Source of the DNA: Mycolicibacterium mucogenicum DSM 44124
GTDB lineage: Bacteria > Actinomycetota > Actinomycetes > Mycobacteriales > Mycobacteriaceae
NCBI RefSeq assembly: GCF_005670685.2
Contig: NZ_CP062008.1
Coordinates: 5,704,001 to 5,768,000, forward strand
DNA: 64,000 bases
Direction: 5' to 3'
The position numbers and the translations under genes are program-made. A model generated the notes under the pieces. The model searched no databases and was not told the DNA's origin. It saw nothing but the letters and a program-made list of their open reading frames with translations. Position 1 is the first letter of the stretch, and every line of letters begins with the position of its first letter. Positions 38,238 to 47,101 of this stretch are shown here, in pieces.

Positions 38238-41200
38238 TCAGTACTCCACTTCTTGCGAACGGCGACGGATCGTCGTCACCTCGTCGCGCTGATTTCCGGT
38301 GGGACCGTGGTAGTTCAGCGCAAAGGACTGCTGGGCATAACCGCCGATCAAGTGCGTGGGCTTGATCATGATGCGGGTCAGGGCGTTGTGGATACCGCCG
38401 CGCTTACCGGTCTTCTCGGTACGCGGCACGTCGACCGCCTTGTCCTGGGCGTGGTACATGAAGACCAGGCCCTCGGGCATCCGGTGACTGACGATCGCGC
38501 GGGCGTTCACCACGCCGTTGCGGTTGGTGCACTCGATCCAGTCGTTGTCCTTCACCCCGATCTTGGCGGCATCGACATCCGACATCCAGATCGCCTGTCC
38601 GCCACGGGAAAGCGTCAGCATGTGCAGGTTGTCCTGGTACGCCGAGTGGATGGACCACTTGGAGTGCGGAGTCAGGTAACGGACGGTGATGCCACCAGTG
38701 GTGTCACCTACCGCCGGTTCGTCGAACAGCGCCGTCATGTCCAGCGGCGGACGGAACGTCGGCAGCTGCTCCCCCATCTCGTCCATCCAGTCGTGGTCTA
38801 GATAGAAGTGCTGGCGCCCGGTGAGGGTGTGCCACGGCTTGAGCCGCTCGGTGTTGATGGTGAACGGTGAATAGCGCCGGCCACCGGTCTCGGACCCCGA
38901 CCACTCGGGTGAGGTGTTCACCGGCATCGGCCGGGACTGCGTGTCCGCGAAGGTGATTCGTTTGCCCTCGTTCTCGGCAGCCAGGTCGACGAGCTCCGTC
39001 CCGGTTCGGCGCTGCAGGGCCTCGAAACCCTCGACCGCCAGGCGGCCGTTGGTGGTGCCGGACAGTGCCAGGATCGCTTCGGCCGCGTGGGTGTCCTTGG
39101 CCAGTGACGGCCGTCCCGCCGCGACTCCGCGATAGGACACACCGTTGACGCCGGCCAGGTACTCGACCTCGGCGTCGGGGTGCGTGGTGACGCCCTTGAC
39201 CGTCAGGCCGAGGGTCTCGACGAGGGGGCCGAGGGCGGCCATCTTGTCGGCCAGCGCCGGGTAGTCGCGTTCCACCGTCACCAGGCGCGGCATCGTCTTG
39301 CCTGGGATCGGTTCGCATTCACCGGCTTTCCAGTCCAGGACTTTTCCGCCGGGCTGGGCGGTGGCGTCGGAGCTGTCGTGTGCGAGCGGCATCGCGACGA
39401 TGTCCTTGCGCTTACCCAAATGCTTCTCGGCGAGCCACGAAAAGCCACGGGCGATGCGGTGGAAGGCATCGAAGTCGGTCTTGGTTTCCCACGGCGGCGA
39501 GATGGCCGGCGAGAACGCATGGACGAACGGATGCATGTCGGTGCTCGACAGGTCGTGCTTCTCGTACCACGTCGCGGCCGGGAGCACGATGTCCGAGTAC
39601 AACGTCGTGCTGGTGTTGCGGAAGTCCAAGGACAGCAACAGATCCAGCTTGCCGGCCGGGGCCTCGTCGCGCCAACGCACGTCCTGCGGGTGTACCCCGT
39701 CCTCGTCGCTGGCCGCCACGTTGTTGTCCGCGCCCAGCAGGTGCTTGAGGAAGTACTCGTTGCCTTTCGCCGACGAGCCCAACAGGTTCGACCGCCACAC
39801 CGTCAGACAGCGCGGGAAGTTCTCCGGAGCGTCCGGGTCCTCGCAGGCGAACTGCAGGTGCCCGGACTTCAGGCCGTCGAGCACGTGCTGCGCCGCGTCC
39901 TTGCCCTGCCGCTCGGCCTCGTCGGCCAGGTCCAGCGGATTGCGGTTGAACGTGGGGTAACTCGGCATCCACCCCAGCCGGCTCGCGAGAGCGATGTTGT
40001 CGGCCGCCGTCCGGCAGGCCAGCGTGCCGGTGGCGAGCGGCGAGGTCATCGGCTCGGTGGTGAACCGGTCGTAGCGCCACTGGTCGGTGGCCAGGTACCA
40101 GAACACGGTGCCCTGCATCTGGCGCGGGGCGCGCTGCCAGTCCAGTCCGAATGCCAGTGTGCCCCAGCCCGTTACCGGACGGCACTTCTCCTGGCCTACG
40201 TAGTGCGCCCAGCCACCGCCGTTGACGCCCTGGCAGCCGGTGAGCATCACGAGAGACAGGAACGAACGGTAGATCTGATCCGAATGGAACCAGTGGTTGG
40301 TGCCGGCACCCATGAGGATCATCGAGCGCCCCTTGGAACGCTCTGCGTTGTCGGCGAACTCGCGCGCGATACGTTCGGCCGCCTGGGCCGGCACACCCGT
40401 GATGGCCTGCTGCCACGCCGGGGTGTACGGCTCGGTGGCGTCGTCGTAGCCGGTGGGCCAGGTGCCCGGCAGGCCATCACGGGCGATGCCGTACTGCGCC
40501 AACATGAGGTCGAACACCGTGGTGACGCGCTGTCCGGCAACGATTCTGGTCGGCACACCGCGTTCCAGGACACCGGGCTGATCAGTATCGAACCGAGGGA
40601 GTGCAACGGTAGCGACATCATTGGCGCCACCGTGCAGCGTGAGGAGGGGGTCGACCCCCTGCAGGTCCAGGTTCCATTTCCCTTCACCGGATGCGGTGAA
40701 GCGATGGCCCAGGGACCCGTTGGGCACCACCGGGGTGCCGCCAGCGTCGAGCAGTACCGGCTTGGAGACCGCGGCTTCGGTGTCGGCGTACTCGCCACCG
40801 AGATCCGCTGCGGTGAGGAACTTTCCGGGCACCAACCGGCCATCGCGCTCGGTCAGCGCCACCAGGAACGGCAGATCGGTGTACTTCTTGACGTAGTCGG
40901 TGAAGTACGGGGTGTTCTTCTCGACGAAGAACTCCTTGAGAATGACGTGGCCCATCGACATGGCGAGGGCGGCGTCGGTACCCGGGTGGGCCGGCAGCCA
41001 TTCGTCGGCGAACTTGGTGTTGTCGGCGTAATCCGGTGACACCACAACAACTTTCTGACCGCGATAACGGGCCTCGGTCATGTAGTGCGCGTCGGGGGTA
41101 CGGGTGACGGGGACGTTGGAGCCCCACATGATGAGGTAGCCGGCGTCGAACCAGTCGGCGGATTCGGGGACGTCGGTCTGGTCGCCGAACACCTGTGGCG

Positions 41201-41912
41201 ATGCCACCGGCAGGTCGGCGTACCAGTCGTAGAACGACAGCATCGATCCGCCCATGAGCGAAATGAACCGTGCCCCAACGGCATGGCTCACCATCGACAT
41301 GGCGGGGATCGGCGAGAAGCCCGCGACACGGTCGGGCCCGTAGGTCTTGACGGTGTAGACGTGGGCGGCCGCAGCAATCTCGGCGGCCTCCCACCATTCG
41401 GCGCGGACGAAGCCACCGCGGCCGCGCGCCGACTTGTAGGCCCTGGCCTTCTCGGGGTCCTCGACGACGTCGGCCCAGGCCAGCACCGGGTCCTGTAGCC
41501 GCTCCTTGGCTTCGCGGTAGTAGTCGAGCAGCAGACCGCGGACGTACGGATACCGCACGCGCGCAGGCGAATACGTGTACCAGGAGAACGAGGCACCGCG
41601 AGGACAACCGCGCGGCTCGTATTCGGGCTTGTCGGCGCCGATCGACGGATAGTCGGTTTGTTGCGACTCCCAGGTGATCACGCCGTCCTTGACGTAGATC
41701 TTCCACGAGCACGAACCGGTGCAGTTGACGCCGTGCGTGGAGCGCACGACCTTGTCGTGTGCCCAGCGGTCGCGATAGAAGTCGTCGGCCGAGCGTCCGC
41801 CGACCTTGTGGATCGTGCGCTGATCACCGGAGATTTCCCCGCGGTGAAAGTACTTGGACAACCGCAGCAACGCGTCGCCGGCCATCGCCGGGCTTCCTGC
41901 CAACTCGGCCAC
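38238..41912 (-). CDS. narG: Nitrate reductase alpha subunit NarG
   Basis: 1224 residues, the usual length. Mo-bis-MGD catalytic subunit that reduces nitrate to nitrite at the cytoplasmic face. The N-terminal HGVNCTGSCSWK and GCPRGASF supply the ligands of the FS0 cluster. YDWYADLPVASPQVFGDQTD contains the Asp Mo ligand. There is no twin-arginine signal, as expected for the cytoplasmic enzyme. GTG start behind an excellent AAAGGAGGG. First gene of narGHJI; in M. tuberculosis this operon is at Rv1161-Rv1164, far from the cell-wall genes. Confidence 0.95.
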   Translation of the reverse strand: MAELAGSPAMAGDALLRLSKYFHRGEISGDQRTIHKVGGRSADDFYRDRWAHDKVVRSTHGVNCTGSCSWKIYVKDGVITWESQQTDYPSIGADKPEYEPRGCPRGASFSWYTYSPARVRYPYVRGLLLDYYREAKERLQDPVLAWADVVEDPEKARAYKSARGRGGFVRAEWWEAAEIAAAAHVYTVKTYGPDRVAGFSPIPAMSMVSHAVGARFISLMGGSMLSFYDWYADLPVASPQVFGDQTDVPESADWFDAGYLIMWGSNVPVTRTPDAHYMTEARYRGQKVVVVSPDYADNTKFADEWLPAHPGTDAALAMSMGHVILKEFFVEKNTPYFTDYVKKYTDLPFLVALTERDGRLVPGKFLTAADLGGEYADTEAAVSKPVLLDAGGTPVVPNGSLGHRFTASGEGKWNLDLQGVDPLLTLHGGANDVATVALPRFDTDQPGVLERGVPTRIVAGQRVTTVFDLMLAQYGIARDGLPGTWPTGYDDATEPYTPAWQQAITGVPAQAAERIAREFADNAERSKGRSMILMGAGTNHWFHSDQIYRSFLSLVMLTGCQGVNGGGWAHYVGQEKCRPVTGWGTLAFGLDWQRAPRQMQGTVFWYLATDQWRYDRFTTEPMTSPLATGTLACRTAADNIALASRLGWMPSYPTFNRNPLDLADEAERQGKDAAQHVLDGLKSGHLQFACEDPDAPENFPRCLTVWRSNLLGSSAKGNEYFLKHLLGADNNVAASDEDGVHPQDVRWRDEAPAGKLDLLLSLDFRNTSTTLYSDIVLPAATWYEKHDLSSTDMHPFVHAFSPAISPPWETKTDFDAFHRIARGFSWLAEKHLGKRKDIVAMPLAHDSSDATAQPGGKVLDWKAGECEPIPGKTMPRLVTVERDYPALADKMAALGPLVETLGLTVKGVTTHPDAEVEYLAGVNGVSYRGVAAGRPSLAKDTHAAEAILALSGTTNGRLAVEGFEALQRRTGTELVDLAAENEGKRITFADTQSRPMPVNTSPEWSGSETGGRRYSPFTINTERLKPWHTLTGRQHFYLDHDWMDEMGEQLPTFRPPLDMTALFDEPAVGDTTGGITVRYLTPHSKWSIHSAYQDNLHMLTLSRGGQAIWMSDVDAAKIGVKDNDWIECTNRNGVVNARAIVSHRMPEGLVFMYHAQDKAVDVPRTEKTGKRGGIHNALTRIMIKPTHLIGGYAQQSFALNYHGPTGNQRDEVTTIRRRSQEVEY

Positions 41913-42254
41913 AAAGCCCTCCTTTCGAGCCGTCGGAACATGAGGCTAGAACCGGTCAGACGGCTGTCAAAAGAACGCACAGGACCACTCCGGGCCTGTG
42001 CGACCGCGTTAACAGGGCTGTCATGTCATGAAACAAGCGCGATTTCGGCATCGCGGTTCCTACCTGCGACGATTTGTTGATCGAGGCGAACGCGGAGCAG
42101 CGGCTGTGCGTCGCCCGTCACATTGCCGCAGCCGCGCGACCCGATTTCTTATCAGCGCGGTAACACACCGCAGGCCGTGCTCGGCTCGGCTGATTCTCTC
42201 CAAGGCAGACCACCAGCACCGTCACCGAGGTCCGGATACATAGCCAAAAATTCC
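41913..42254. other. Divergent intergenic region upstream of narG and the HNH gene
   Basis: 342 bases with no credible gene. It must contain the narG promoter. An 8-base inverted repeat CGCACAGG (41976-41983, complement 41995-42002) lies ~65 bases before narG and could be an operator or leader hairpin. I saw no clear DosR, GlnR or FNR-type site. Confidence 0.5.
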
Positions 42255-42283
42255 TTGCAATTCGAACAGGTGTTCGATATTAT
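42255..42283 (+). promoter_or_regulatory. Leaderless SOS promoter with LexA box TCGAACAGGTGTTCGA
   Basis: -35 TTGCAA (42255-42260), exactly 17 bases, then -10 TATTAT (42278-42283, five of six consensus). The spacer is filled by a perfect mycobacterial SOS box, TCGAAC-AGGT-GTTCGA (42262-42277). Transcription would start at or next to the ATG at 42289, so the mRNA is leaderless. LexA bound here would block RNA polymerase completely. Confidence 0.85.
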
Positions 42284-42288
42284 TGGGC

Positions 42289-43527
42289 ATGGGAATCGCA
42301 ACGGATCTCACCACCAGCCTCGACGCCCTCCGCGGCGTGCAGGTCCCCGACCACATGCCCCCGGACAGCGCGGTGGAGGCGATGACGTGCGTGGTGAAGC
42401 TGCGCAATGTGATCGATCATTTGGCGGCGATGCTGACCGGAGTGCTCGACCGCTGCGGGGCCGCGGCCGCGCAGGGCCGGACGCCGCGGGAGTTGTTGAT
42501 GGCGTTGGGGTGTGCGCCGTCGGTGGCGCAGCGGCAGGTGCGTGTGGCGGGCGCGTTACCGGCGCTGCCCACCCTGGCGGCGCATGCTGCTGATGGTGTG
42601 ATCTCGGGGGAGCATGTCGATGCGATCGTCAAAGGCATCAACCACATTCAGGCCCGCGCACCCGGCCCGGTGGATGAAGCCGCCCGGTTCGCGCAGGTGA
42701 CCGATCTGTTGGGGCAGTTCTTCTCCGGAGCCACCCCCACCGACATCGGCAACCGAGCGCGGCGGCTCGGCAACCGGGTCGCCGCGGCCGAAGGTGGGCT
42801 GCCGGCCGCGGAGGATCGGTCGATCAACACCGCCGACCACCGCGTCACCAGCGACGGGCGGGTGCAGATCCGCGCGGACCTGGATGCCGAAGTCGGCGCG
42901 AAATACATCGCGGCGATGGAACAAGGGTCGGCGCCGCGGCCCGAACCCGACGGCAGCCCCGACACCCGCACCGCCTCGCGGCGGCGGGCTGATGCGTTGG
43001 AGGCGGTGTTGGATATCGCGGCCCGCGGCGGGGACGTCGCCTCCGCGCCGCGCACCCAGCTGCTGCTGACCGTGCCCGCCGACACCCCCGATTTGGCCAC
43101 GCTGGAATTCATCGGGTCGATCAGCACCCTGACCCTGGACCGATTGACCTGCGACACCACCGTCACCACCATGATCATCGACGGCGAACAGGTACCCCTC
43201 GACATGGGCCGCGAGAAGCGGCTGTTCCCACCGCAGCTACGCAAAGCCCTGTATCACCGGGATCAGTGCTGCATCAAATGCGGCGCCCCACCGGGACGCA
43301 CCCATGCCCATCACATCGTGCACTGGACCCACGGCGGCGAAACCAGCCTGAGCAACGGGTGCCTGCTGTGCCCGGCCTGCCACGCCAACATCCACCACGA
43401 CGGCTGGGACGTCGTCATGGGCCTCGACAAACACCCCTGGCTCATCCCACCCGCCACCGTCGACCCACACCGAAAACCCATCCCCGCGCACAACCGCCGC
43501 ACCATGCGACTCGACGCGGCCGCCTAG
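42289..43527 (+). CDS. DUF222/13E12-type HNH endonuclease family protein
   Basis: 412 residues from the ATG at 42289. Residues ~20-290 are the Ala-rich helical DUF222 domain of the mycobacterial 13E12 repeat family. The C-terminal HNH domain is intact: CCIKCGAP, then THAHHIVHWTHGGETSLSNG and CPACHANIHHDGW (two CxxC zinc pairs and the His/Asn/His nuclease residues). The family is multi-copy in mycobacteria and partly LexA-regulated; its biological role is unsettled. The perfect SOS box agrees with DNA-damage induction. A strong hairpin follows. Confidence 0.92.
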   Translation: MGIATDLTTSLDALRGVQVPDHMPPDSAVEAMTCVVKLRNVIDHLAAMLTGVLDRCGAAAAQGRTPRELLMALGCAPSVAQRQVRVAGALPALPTLAAHAADGVISGEHVDAIVKGINHIQARAPGPVDEAARFAQVTDLLGQFFSGATPTDIGNRARRLGNRVAAAEGGLPAAEDRSINTADHRVTSDGRVQIRADLDAEVGAKYIAAMEQGSAPRPEPDGSPDTRTASRRRADALEAVLDIAARGGDVASAPRTQLLLTVPADTPDLATLEFIGSISTLTLDRLTCDTTVTTMIIDGEQVPLDMGREKRLFPPQLRKALYHRDQCCIKCGAPPGRTHAHHIVHWTHGGETSLSNGCLLCPACHANIHHDGWDVVMGLDKHPWLIPPATVDPHRKPIPAHNRRTMRLDAAA

Positions 43528-43587
43528 CTGCCGCACGCACTACTGAAACCTGCTGTGCACCTTGATAACTCAACAGTGTAGCCGACC

Positions 43588-43636
43588 CTGATGTTCGCGC
43601 GGCGGGTCGAATTTGCGTCCGCCGCGCGAACATCAG
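43588..43636. terminator. Bidirectional terminator, perfect 18-base stem
   Basis: CTGATGTTCGCGCGGCGG (43588-43605) is perfectly complementary to 43619-43636, with a 13-base loop. It lies between the convergent HNH and hydrolase genes, 22 bases from the nearer stop. Confidence 0.75.
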
Positions 43637-43657
43637 ATCCCGCGATTCAGCAGCACC

Positions 43658-44584
43658 CTAGGGCGTTCCGATGAAATCAACGCCCGCGGTGATCGCCGGG
43701 CGGTGGCGCAGAATCCGGTAGTGCGCCAGCCGGCCCAGACCCTTGGTGGTTTCGAGCCGTGCGTCGGGCCAGACCTCGGCGATCTCGGTGCTGGACGAGT
43801 ACGGGCTGTCCGGGTCGTCGGGGTCGTGGATGAGCAGCAGCGGCCGGTCGCCCGCGTGCGCGGCCGACGCGGTGATGTCCGTGTCCAGCAGCGGCATCCC
43901 GATCCGGCGGTCCAGGCGCCGGTGCAGGCGGTCGCGGATCCGCCGCCCGAAGTTGTGCCGCTCGGCGAAAGCGTCCAGGTACCACCTGAAATCGCCCATC
44001 GGCGCGAGGAACACCAGTCGCTTGACGTCGGCGCCCCGCGCCGCTGCCAGCGCGGCCGCCTTCGCCCCCAGGGAATGCCCGATGACCGCGTGCGCCGGAC
44101 CGTGCTTCGCGATGACGGCCCGCACCGCTTCCGCGCATTCGACGATGGTGGTGCGGCCCGGTGCCAGTGCACCCGGCTCCGAGTCGTGATGGCTGGGGAG
44201 GTCGAAGGCGATGACCCGATATCCCGCTGCGACAAGGGGTTTGACGAACACCGCCATGTGCGCCCGGCACCCGCCCCACCCGTGCACCAGGTACACCAGC
44301 GGACCGGAGCCCCACGACTGCCCGGCGATCCGGTGCCCATCCCACGATGCTTCCAGCGGCGTGCTGTCCGGCAGGCCGGGCGGCATCTTGGTGCTGAGGT
44401 CGACATCGGGCACTGTGCACCACAATTCGGTGGCCCAGCGGGCGCCGATCGCCGGCGCAAAACGCTCGAGCCACCAGAAGGCCCGGCGCGTTCCGTCCGG
44501 TACCGGCGGCAACACCCCGGCATCGTTGTCGGTGACCGTTTCCCCGTTACGGGGCCGACCGGGACCCGATTCCGTCAATGCCAT
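43658..44584 (-). CDS. Alpha/beta hydrolase, predicted lipase/esterase type
   Basis: 308 residues from the ATG at 44584, which overlaps the RDD gene by ten bases. Oxyanion motif HGWGG at about residue 102 and nucleophile elbow GHSLGAK near residue 173; the likely acid is in HDPDDPD and the His in LGRLAHYRILRH, so a full Ser-Asp-His triad can be proposed. There is no signal peptide. The substrate is unknown. It is third in a three-gene - strand unit with the RDD and membrane proteins. Confidence 0.85.
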   Translation of the reverse strand: MALTESGPGRPRNGETVTDNDAGVLPPVPDGTRRAFWWLERFAPAIGARWATELWCTVPDVDLSTKMPPGLPDSTPLEASWDGHRIAGQSWGSGPLVYLVHGWGGCRAHMAVFVKPLVAAGYRVIAFDLPSHHDSEPGALAPGRTTIVECAEAVRAVIAKHGPAHAVIGHSLGAKAAALAAARGADVKRLVFLAPMGDFRWYLDAFAERHNFGRRIRDRLHRRLDRRIGMPLLDTDITASAAHAGDRPLLLIHDPDDPDSPYSSSTEIAEVWPDARLETTKGLGRLAHYRILRHRPAITAGVDFIGTP

Positions 44585-44997
44585 GCGTACACCACCTTGG
44601 TACGAAAAACTATGTCCTGCAGCGACCGTCGTCGACGATCCACCACTACCCACAACAAGCCCACCGGAAACAGCACACAGGCAACGGCCCGCAGGCAGGA
44701 ACGTACCGGCGCGACCCGTTCCCCCCGCAGGCCGGTGACCCGCAATCCCATCACCACTGCGCCCACCGTACTACCCGACACCGCCCAGCACGCGGTCAGA
44801 TACAGCACCGAGACGACGCACGTCGCCGCCGTCGAGTAGACGAAAGACAACGTCGGGACGTGGAACATGACGGGGCGAAACATGAACTCGCACAACCGCA
44901 ATCCACCGTAGATCAGGCCAAGCAGCGCGCCGACCACCATCAGGTCGATGACGGCAGCCACGCCCCGGCTGACGATCCCGGCAGTGCGGTCGCTCAT
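44575..44997 (-). CDS. RDD-family membrane protein
   Basis: 140 residues, three to four membrane segments. The RDD hallmark is visible: Arg/Asp near the first helix (SRGVAAVIDLMVVG) and Asp in the C-terminal RRRRSLQDIVFRTKVV. RDD proteins are small membrane proteins, some linked to ion transport; no specific role is evident. The start overlaps the upstream gene (ATGA) and the stop overlaps the hydrolase gene. Confidence 0.85.
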   Translation of the reverse strand: MSDRTAGIVSRGVAAVIDLMVVGALLGLIYGGLRLCEFMFRPVMFHVPTLSFVYSTAATCVVSVLYLTACWAVSGSTVGAVVMGLRVTGLRGERVAPVRSCLRAVACVLFPVGLLWVVVDRRRRSLQDIVFRTKVVYAWH

Positions 44998-45440
44998 GTG
45001 CGGTCCCGGCCCAGCAGCCGGTCGACGAACCCGGAGATCGCGTCGTCCGCCCGCTCCCCCTGGCTGCGCACGTCCGACATGACCTCGTTGGTCATCGTGT
45101 CGGTGGATTCCCGGATGACGGACTGCAGGTCGATGCCGTCGATGACCTCGTTGGCCAGCCCGATCAGATCGACACGGCGGCGCACCAACTCGTTGAGGTC
45201 GAGTTCATCGAGGACCAGCTCGACAACCTGGGCTGCGACGTCCGCGATCAGCACCTTGATCGGCACCAGCGCCCGCTCACCGCGCGCCATCATGTCGGAA
45301 CGGCTGCGGCGCAACAGATCCCCGAGGACCGGCAGCCGCTCCGCGCCGCGGTACACCGCCACCGCGCTGCCGACCGCCGTCGCCGCGACGCCGGCCGCGA
45401 GCAGCACGGCAGGATTCGGCGGCGGCCCGGGCTCAGTCAT
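44994..45440 (-). CDS. Membrane-anchored hypothetical protein, first gene of the RDD operon
   Basis: 148 residues. One N-terminal membrane helix (AVLLAAGVAATAVGSAVAV), then a long charged helical region rich in Asp, Glu, Arg and Val with heptad-like spacing (VAAQVVELVLDELDLNELVRRR), ending in VDRLLGRDRT. This looks like an anchored coiled-coil or helical bundle. Family not recognised. It overlaps the RDD gene by four bases. Confidence 0.75.
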   Translation of the reverse strand: MTEPGPPPNPAVLLAAGVAATAVGSAVAVYRGAERLPVLGDLLRRSRSDMMARGERALVPIKVLIADVAAQVVELVLDELDLNELVRRRVDLIGLANEVIDGIDLQSVIRESTDTMTNEVMSDVRSQGERADDAISGFVDRLLGRDRT

Positions 45441-45454
45441 GCGTCACCACCCAC

Positions 45455-45504
45455 CAGACGCAAATGTCCCCCAAACACGTTGTGTCGGGGGACATTTACG
45501 TCTG
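45455..45504. terminator. Strong hairpin downstream of accD4
   Basis: 18-base arms (45455-45472 and 45487-45504) with one mismatch and a 14-base loop that itself can pair (ACAC/GTGT). It starts 13 bases after the accD4 stop on the - strand and ends the pks13-accD4 transcript unless read through into the RDD operon. Confidence 0.7.
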
Positions 45505-45516
45505 CTCGCGAGAGAC

Positions 45517-47091
45517 TTACAGCGGGGTCAGGCCGTGCTTGCGGGCGATGCGGTCGTGCTTCTGCTTGTCGCGCAACAGCTTCAGCGACTTGCGCAGCAG
45601 CAGCCGGGACTCGTGCGGCTGGATCACGGCGTCGATGTAGCCCCGCTCAGCGGCGGTCCACGGAATCGCCATGTTGGCGTTGTAGCCCTCGATGAAGTCG
45701 GCCTTGATCTTCTGCACCTCGGGCGCCGTCGGATCGGGGAAGCGCTTCACCAGCAGCTGCGCCGCACCCTGGGCACCGATCACCGCGATGCGGGCGGTCG
45801 GCCACGCGAAGTTGAGGTCGGCCGACAGCTGCTTCGAGCCCATGACGGCGTAGCCGCCGCCGTAGGCCTTGCGGATCACGAACGTCACCTTCGGCACGTC
45901 GGCCTCGACGATGGCGTTGAAGAAGCGGCCACCGCGCTTGATGATGCCGCCCGTCTCCTCGGCGACACCCGGCAGGGCGCCGGGGGTGTCGACGACGAAA
46001 ACCAAAGGCAGGTTGAAGGAGTCGCAGAAGCGGATGAACCCGGCCGCCTTGTCGGAGGCCTCGTTACCGATGGCGCCGGCCATGAACAGCGGCTGGTTGG
46101 CGATGACGCCGACCGGCCGGCCGTCGACCCGCGCGAAAGCGGTGATCATCTCCGGAGCGCGCTGGTCGGCGATCTCGAAGATGTCGCCGTCGTCGAACAT
46201 GCGCAGCAGGATGTCGTGCATGTCGTAGCCGGCGTTGTCGGCGTCCGGCACGATCTTGTCCAGCTCGAAGTCGCTCGGCGTCAGCTCCGGCTCCAGGCCC
46301 GGGTTCACGATCGGCGGATCGTCCCAGGTGTTGGCGGGCAGGAAGCTCAGGTAGTCGCGGACGTACTGGAAGGCAGCTGCCTCGTCCTCGACGACCTTGT
46401 GGATGTTGCCGCGCTGCGCCTGGATGTCGGCGCCGCCGAGCTCGTCGAACGTCACGTCCTCACCGGTGACGTCCTTGATGACGTCCGGGCCGGTGATGAA
46501 CATGTAGCCCTGGTCGCGCACGGCCACCAGCAGGTCGGTCTGGATCGGCGAGTACACCGCACCACCGGCGCACTTGCCCAGGATGATCGAGATCTCCGGC
46601 ACCGTGCCGCGCAGCATCTCGTGGCGGCGGCCGAGCTCGGCGTACCAGGCCAGCGAGGTGACGGCGTCCTGGATGCGGGCGCCGGCGGAGTCGTTGATGC
46701 CGATGATCGGGCAGCCGACCATGGCCACCCACTCCATCAGCTTGGCGACCTTGCGGCCGAACATCTCGCCGACCGAGCCCTGGAACACCGTCTGGTCATG
46801 GCTGAACACCGCGACCGGGCGGCCGTCGATGGTGGCGTGGCCGGTCACCACACCGTCGCCGTACAGCGCGTTCGGGTCGCCGGGCGTCTTGGCGAGCGCG
46901 CCGATCTCGAAGAAGCTGCCGGGGTCGACGAGCGCGTGGATGCGGGCGCGGGCCGACGGGATGCCCTTCTTGTCGCGCCGCGCCTTGGCCTTCTCGTCAC
47001 CGGGATCGGCTGCCAGCTCCAGCTTTCGGCGAAGCTCTGCGAGCTTCTCTGCCGTCGTGGCAGGGCTGCGCTGTTCGGTAACTTCAGTCAC
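45517..47091 (-). CDS. accD4: Acyl-CoA carboxylase beta subunit AccD4
   Basis: 524 residues, orthologue of Rv3799c by sequence and position. Carboxyltransferase that, with AccD5 and AccA3, carboxylates the long C24-C26 acyl-CoA to give the alpha-branch substrate of Pks13. Two crotonase-fold halves are seen, with [22 protein letters not shown] and the oxyanion glycines in DSAGARIQD in the first half and [16 protein letters not shown] in the second. GTG start with AGGAGA overlapping the pks13 stop region, 10 bases after it. Confidence 0.95.
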   Translation of the reverse strand: MTEVTEQRSPATTAEKLAELRRKLELAADPGDEKAKARRDKKGIPSARARIHALVDPGSFFEIGALAKTPGDPNALYGDGVVTGHATIDGRPVAVFSHDQTVFQGSVGEMFGRKVAKLMEWVAMVGCPIIGINDSAGARIQDAVTSLAWYAELGRRHEMLRGTVPEISIILGKCAGGAVYSPIQTDLLVAVRDQGYMFITGPDVIKDVTGEDVTFDELGGADIQAQRGNIHKVVEDEAAAFQYVRDYLSFLPANTWDDPPIVNPGLEPELTPSDFELDKIVPDADNAGYDMHDILLRMFDDGDIFEIADQRAPEMITAFARVDGRPVGVIANQPLFMAGAIGNEASDKAAGFIRFCDSFNLPLVFVVDTPGALPGVAEETGGIIKRGGRFFNAIVEADVPKVTFVIRKAYGGGYAVMGSKQLSADLNFAWPTARIAVIGAQGAAQLLVKRFPDPTAPEVQKIKADFIEGYNANMAIPWTAAERGYIDAVIQPHESRLLLRKSLKLLRDKQKHDRIARKHGLTPL

Positions 47092-47101
47092 GGTTCTCCT
47101 A

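Noticed and set aside
39180..41039. Open frame of 619 codons opposite narG
   Set aside because: Antisense to a well-conserved gene; no ribosome site and no domain.
41913..42060. GlnR, DosR or FNR-type sites upstream of narG
   Set aside because: Only loose partial matches were found; none is symmetric or complete enough to report.
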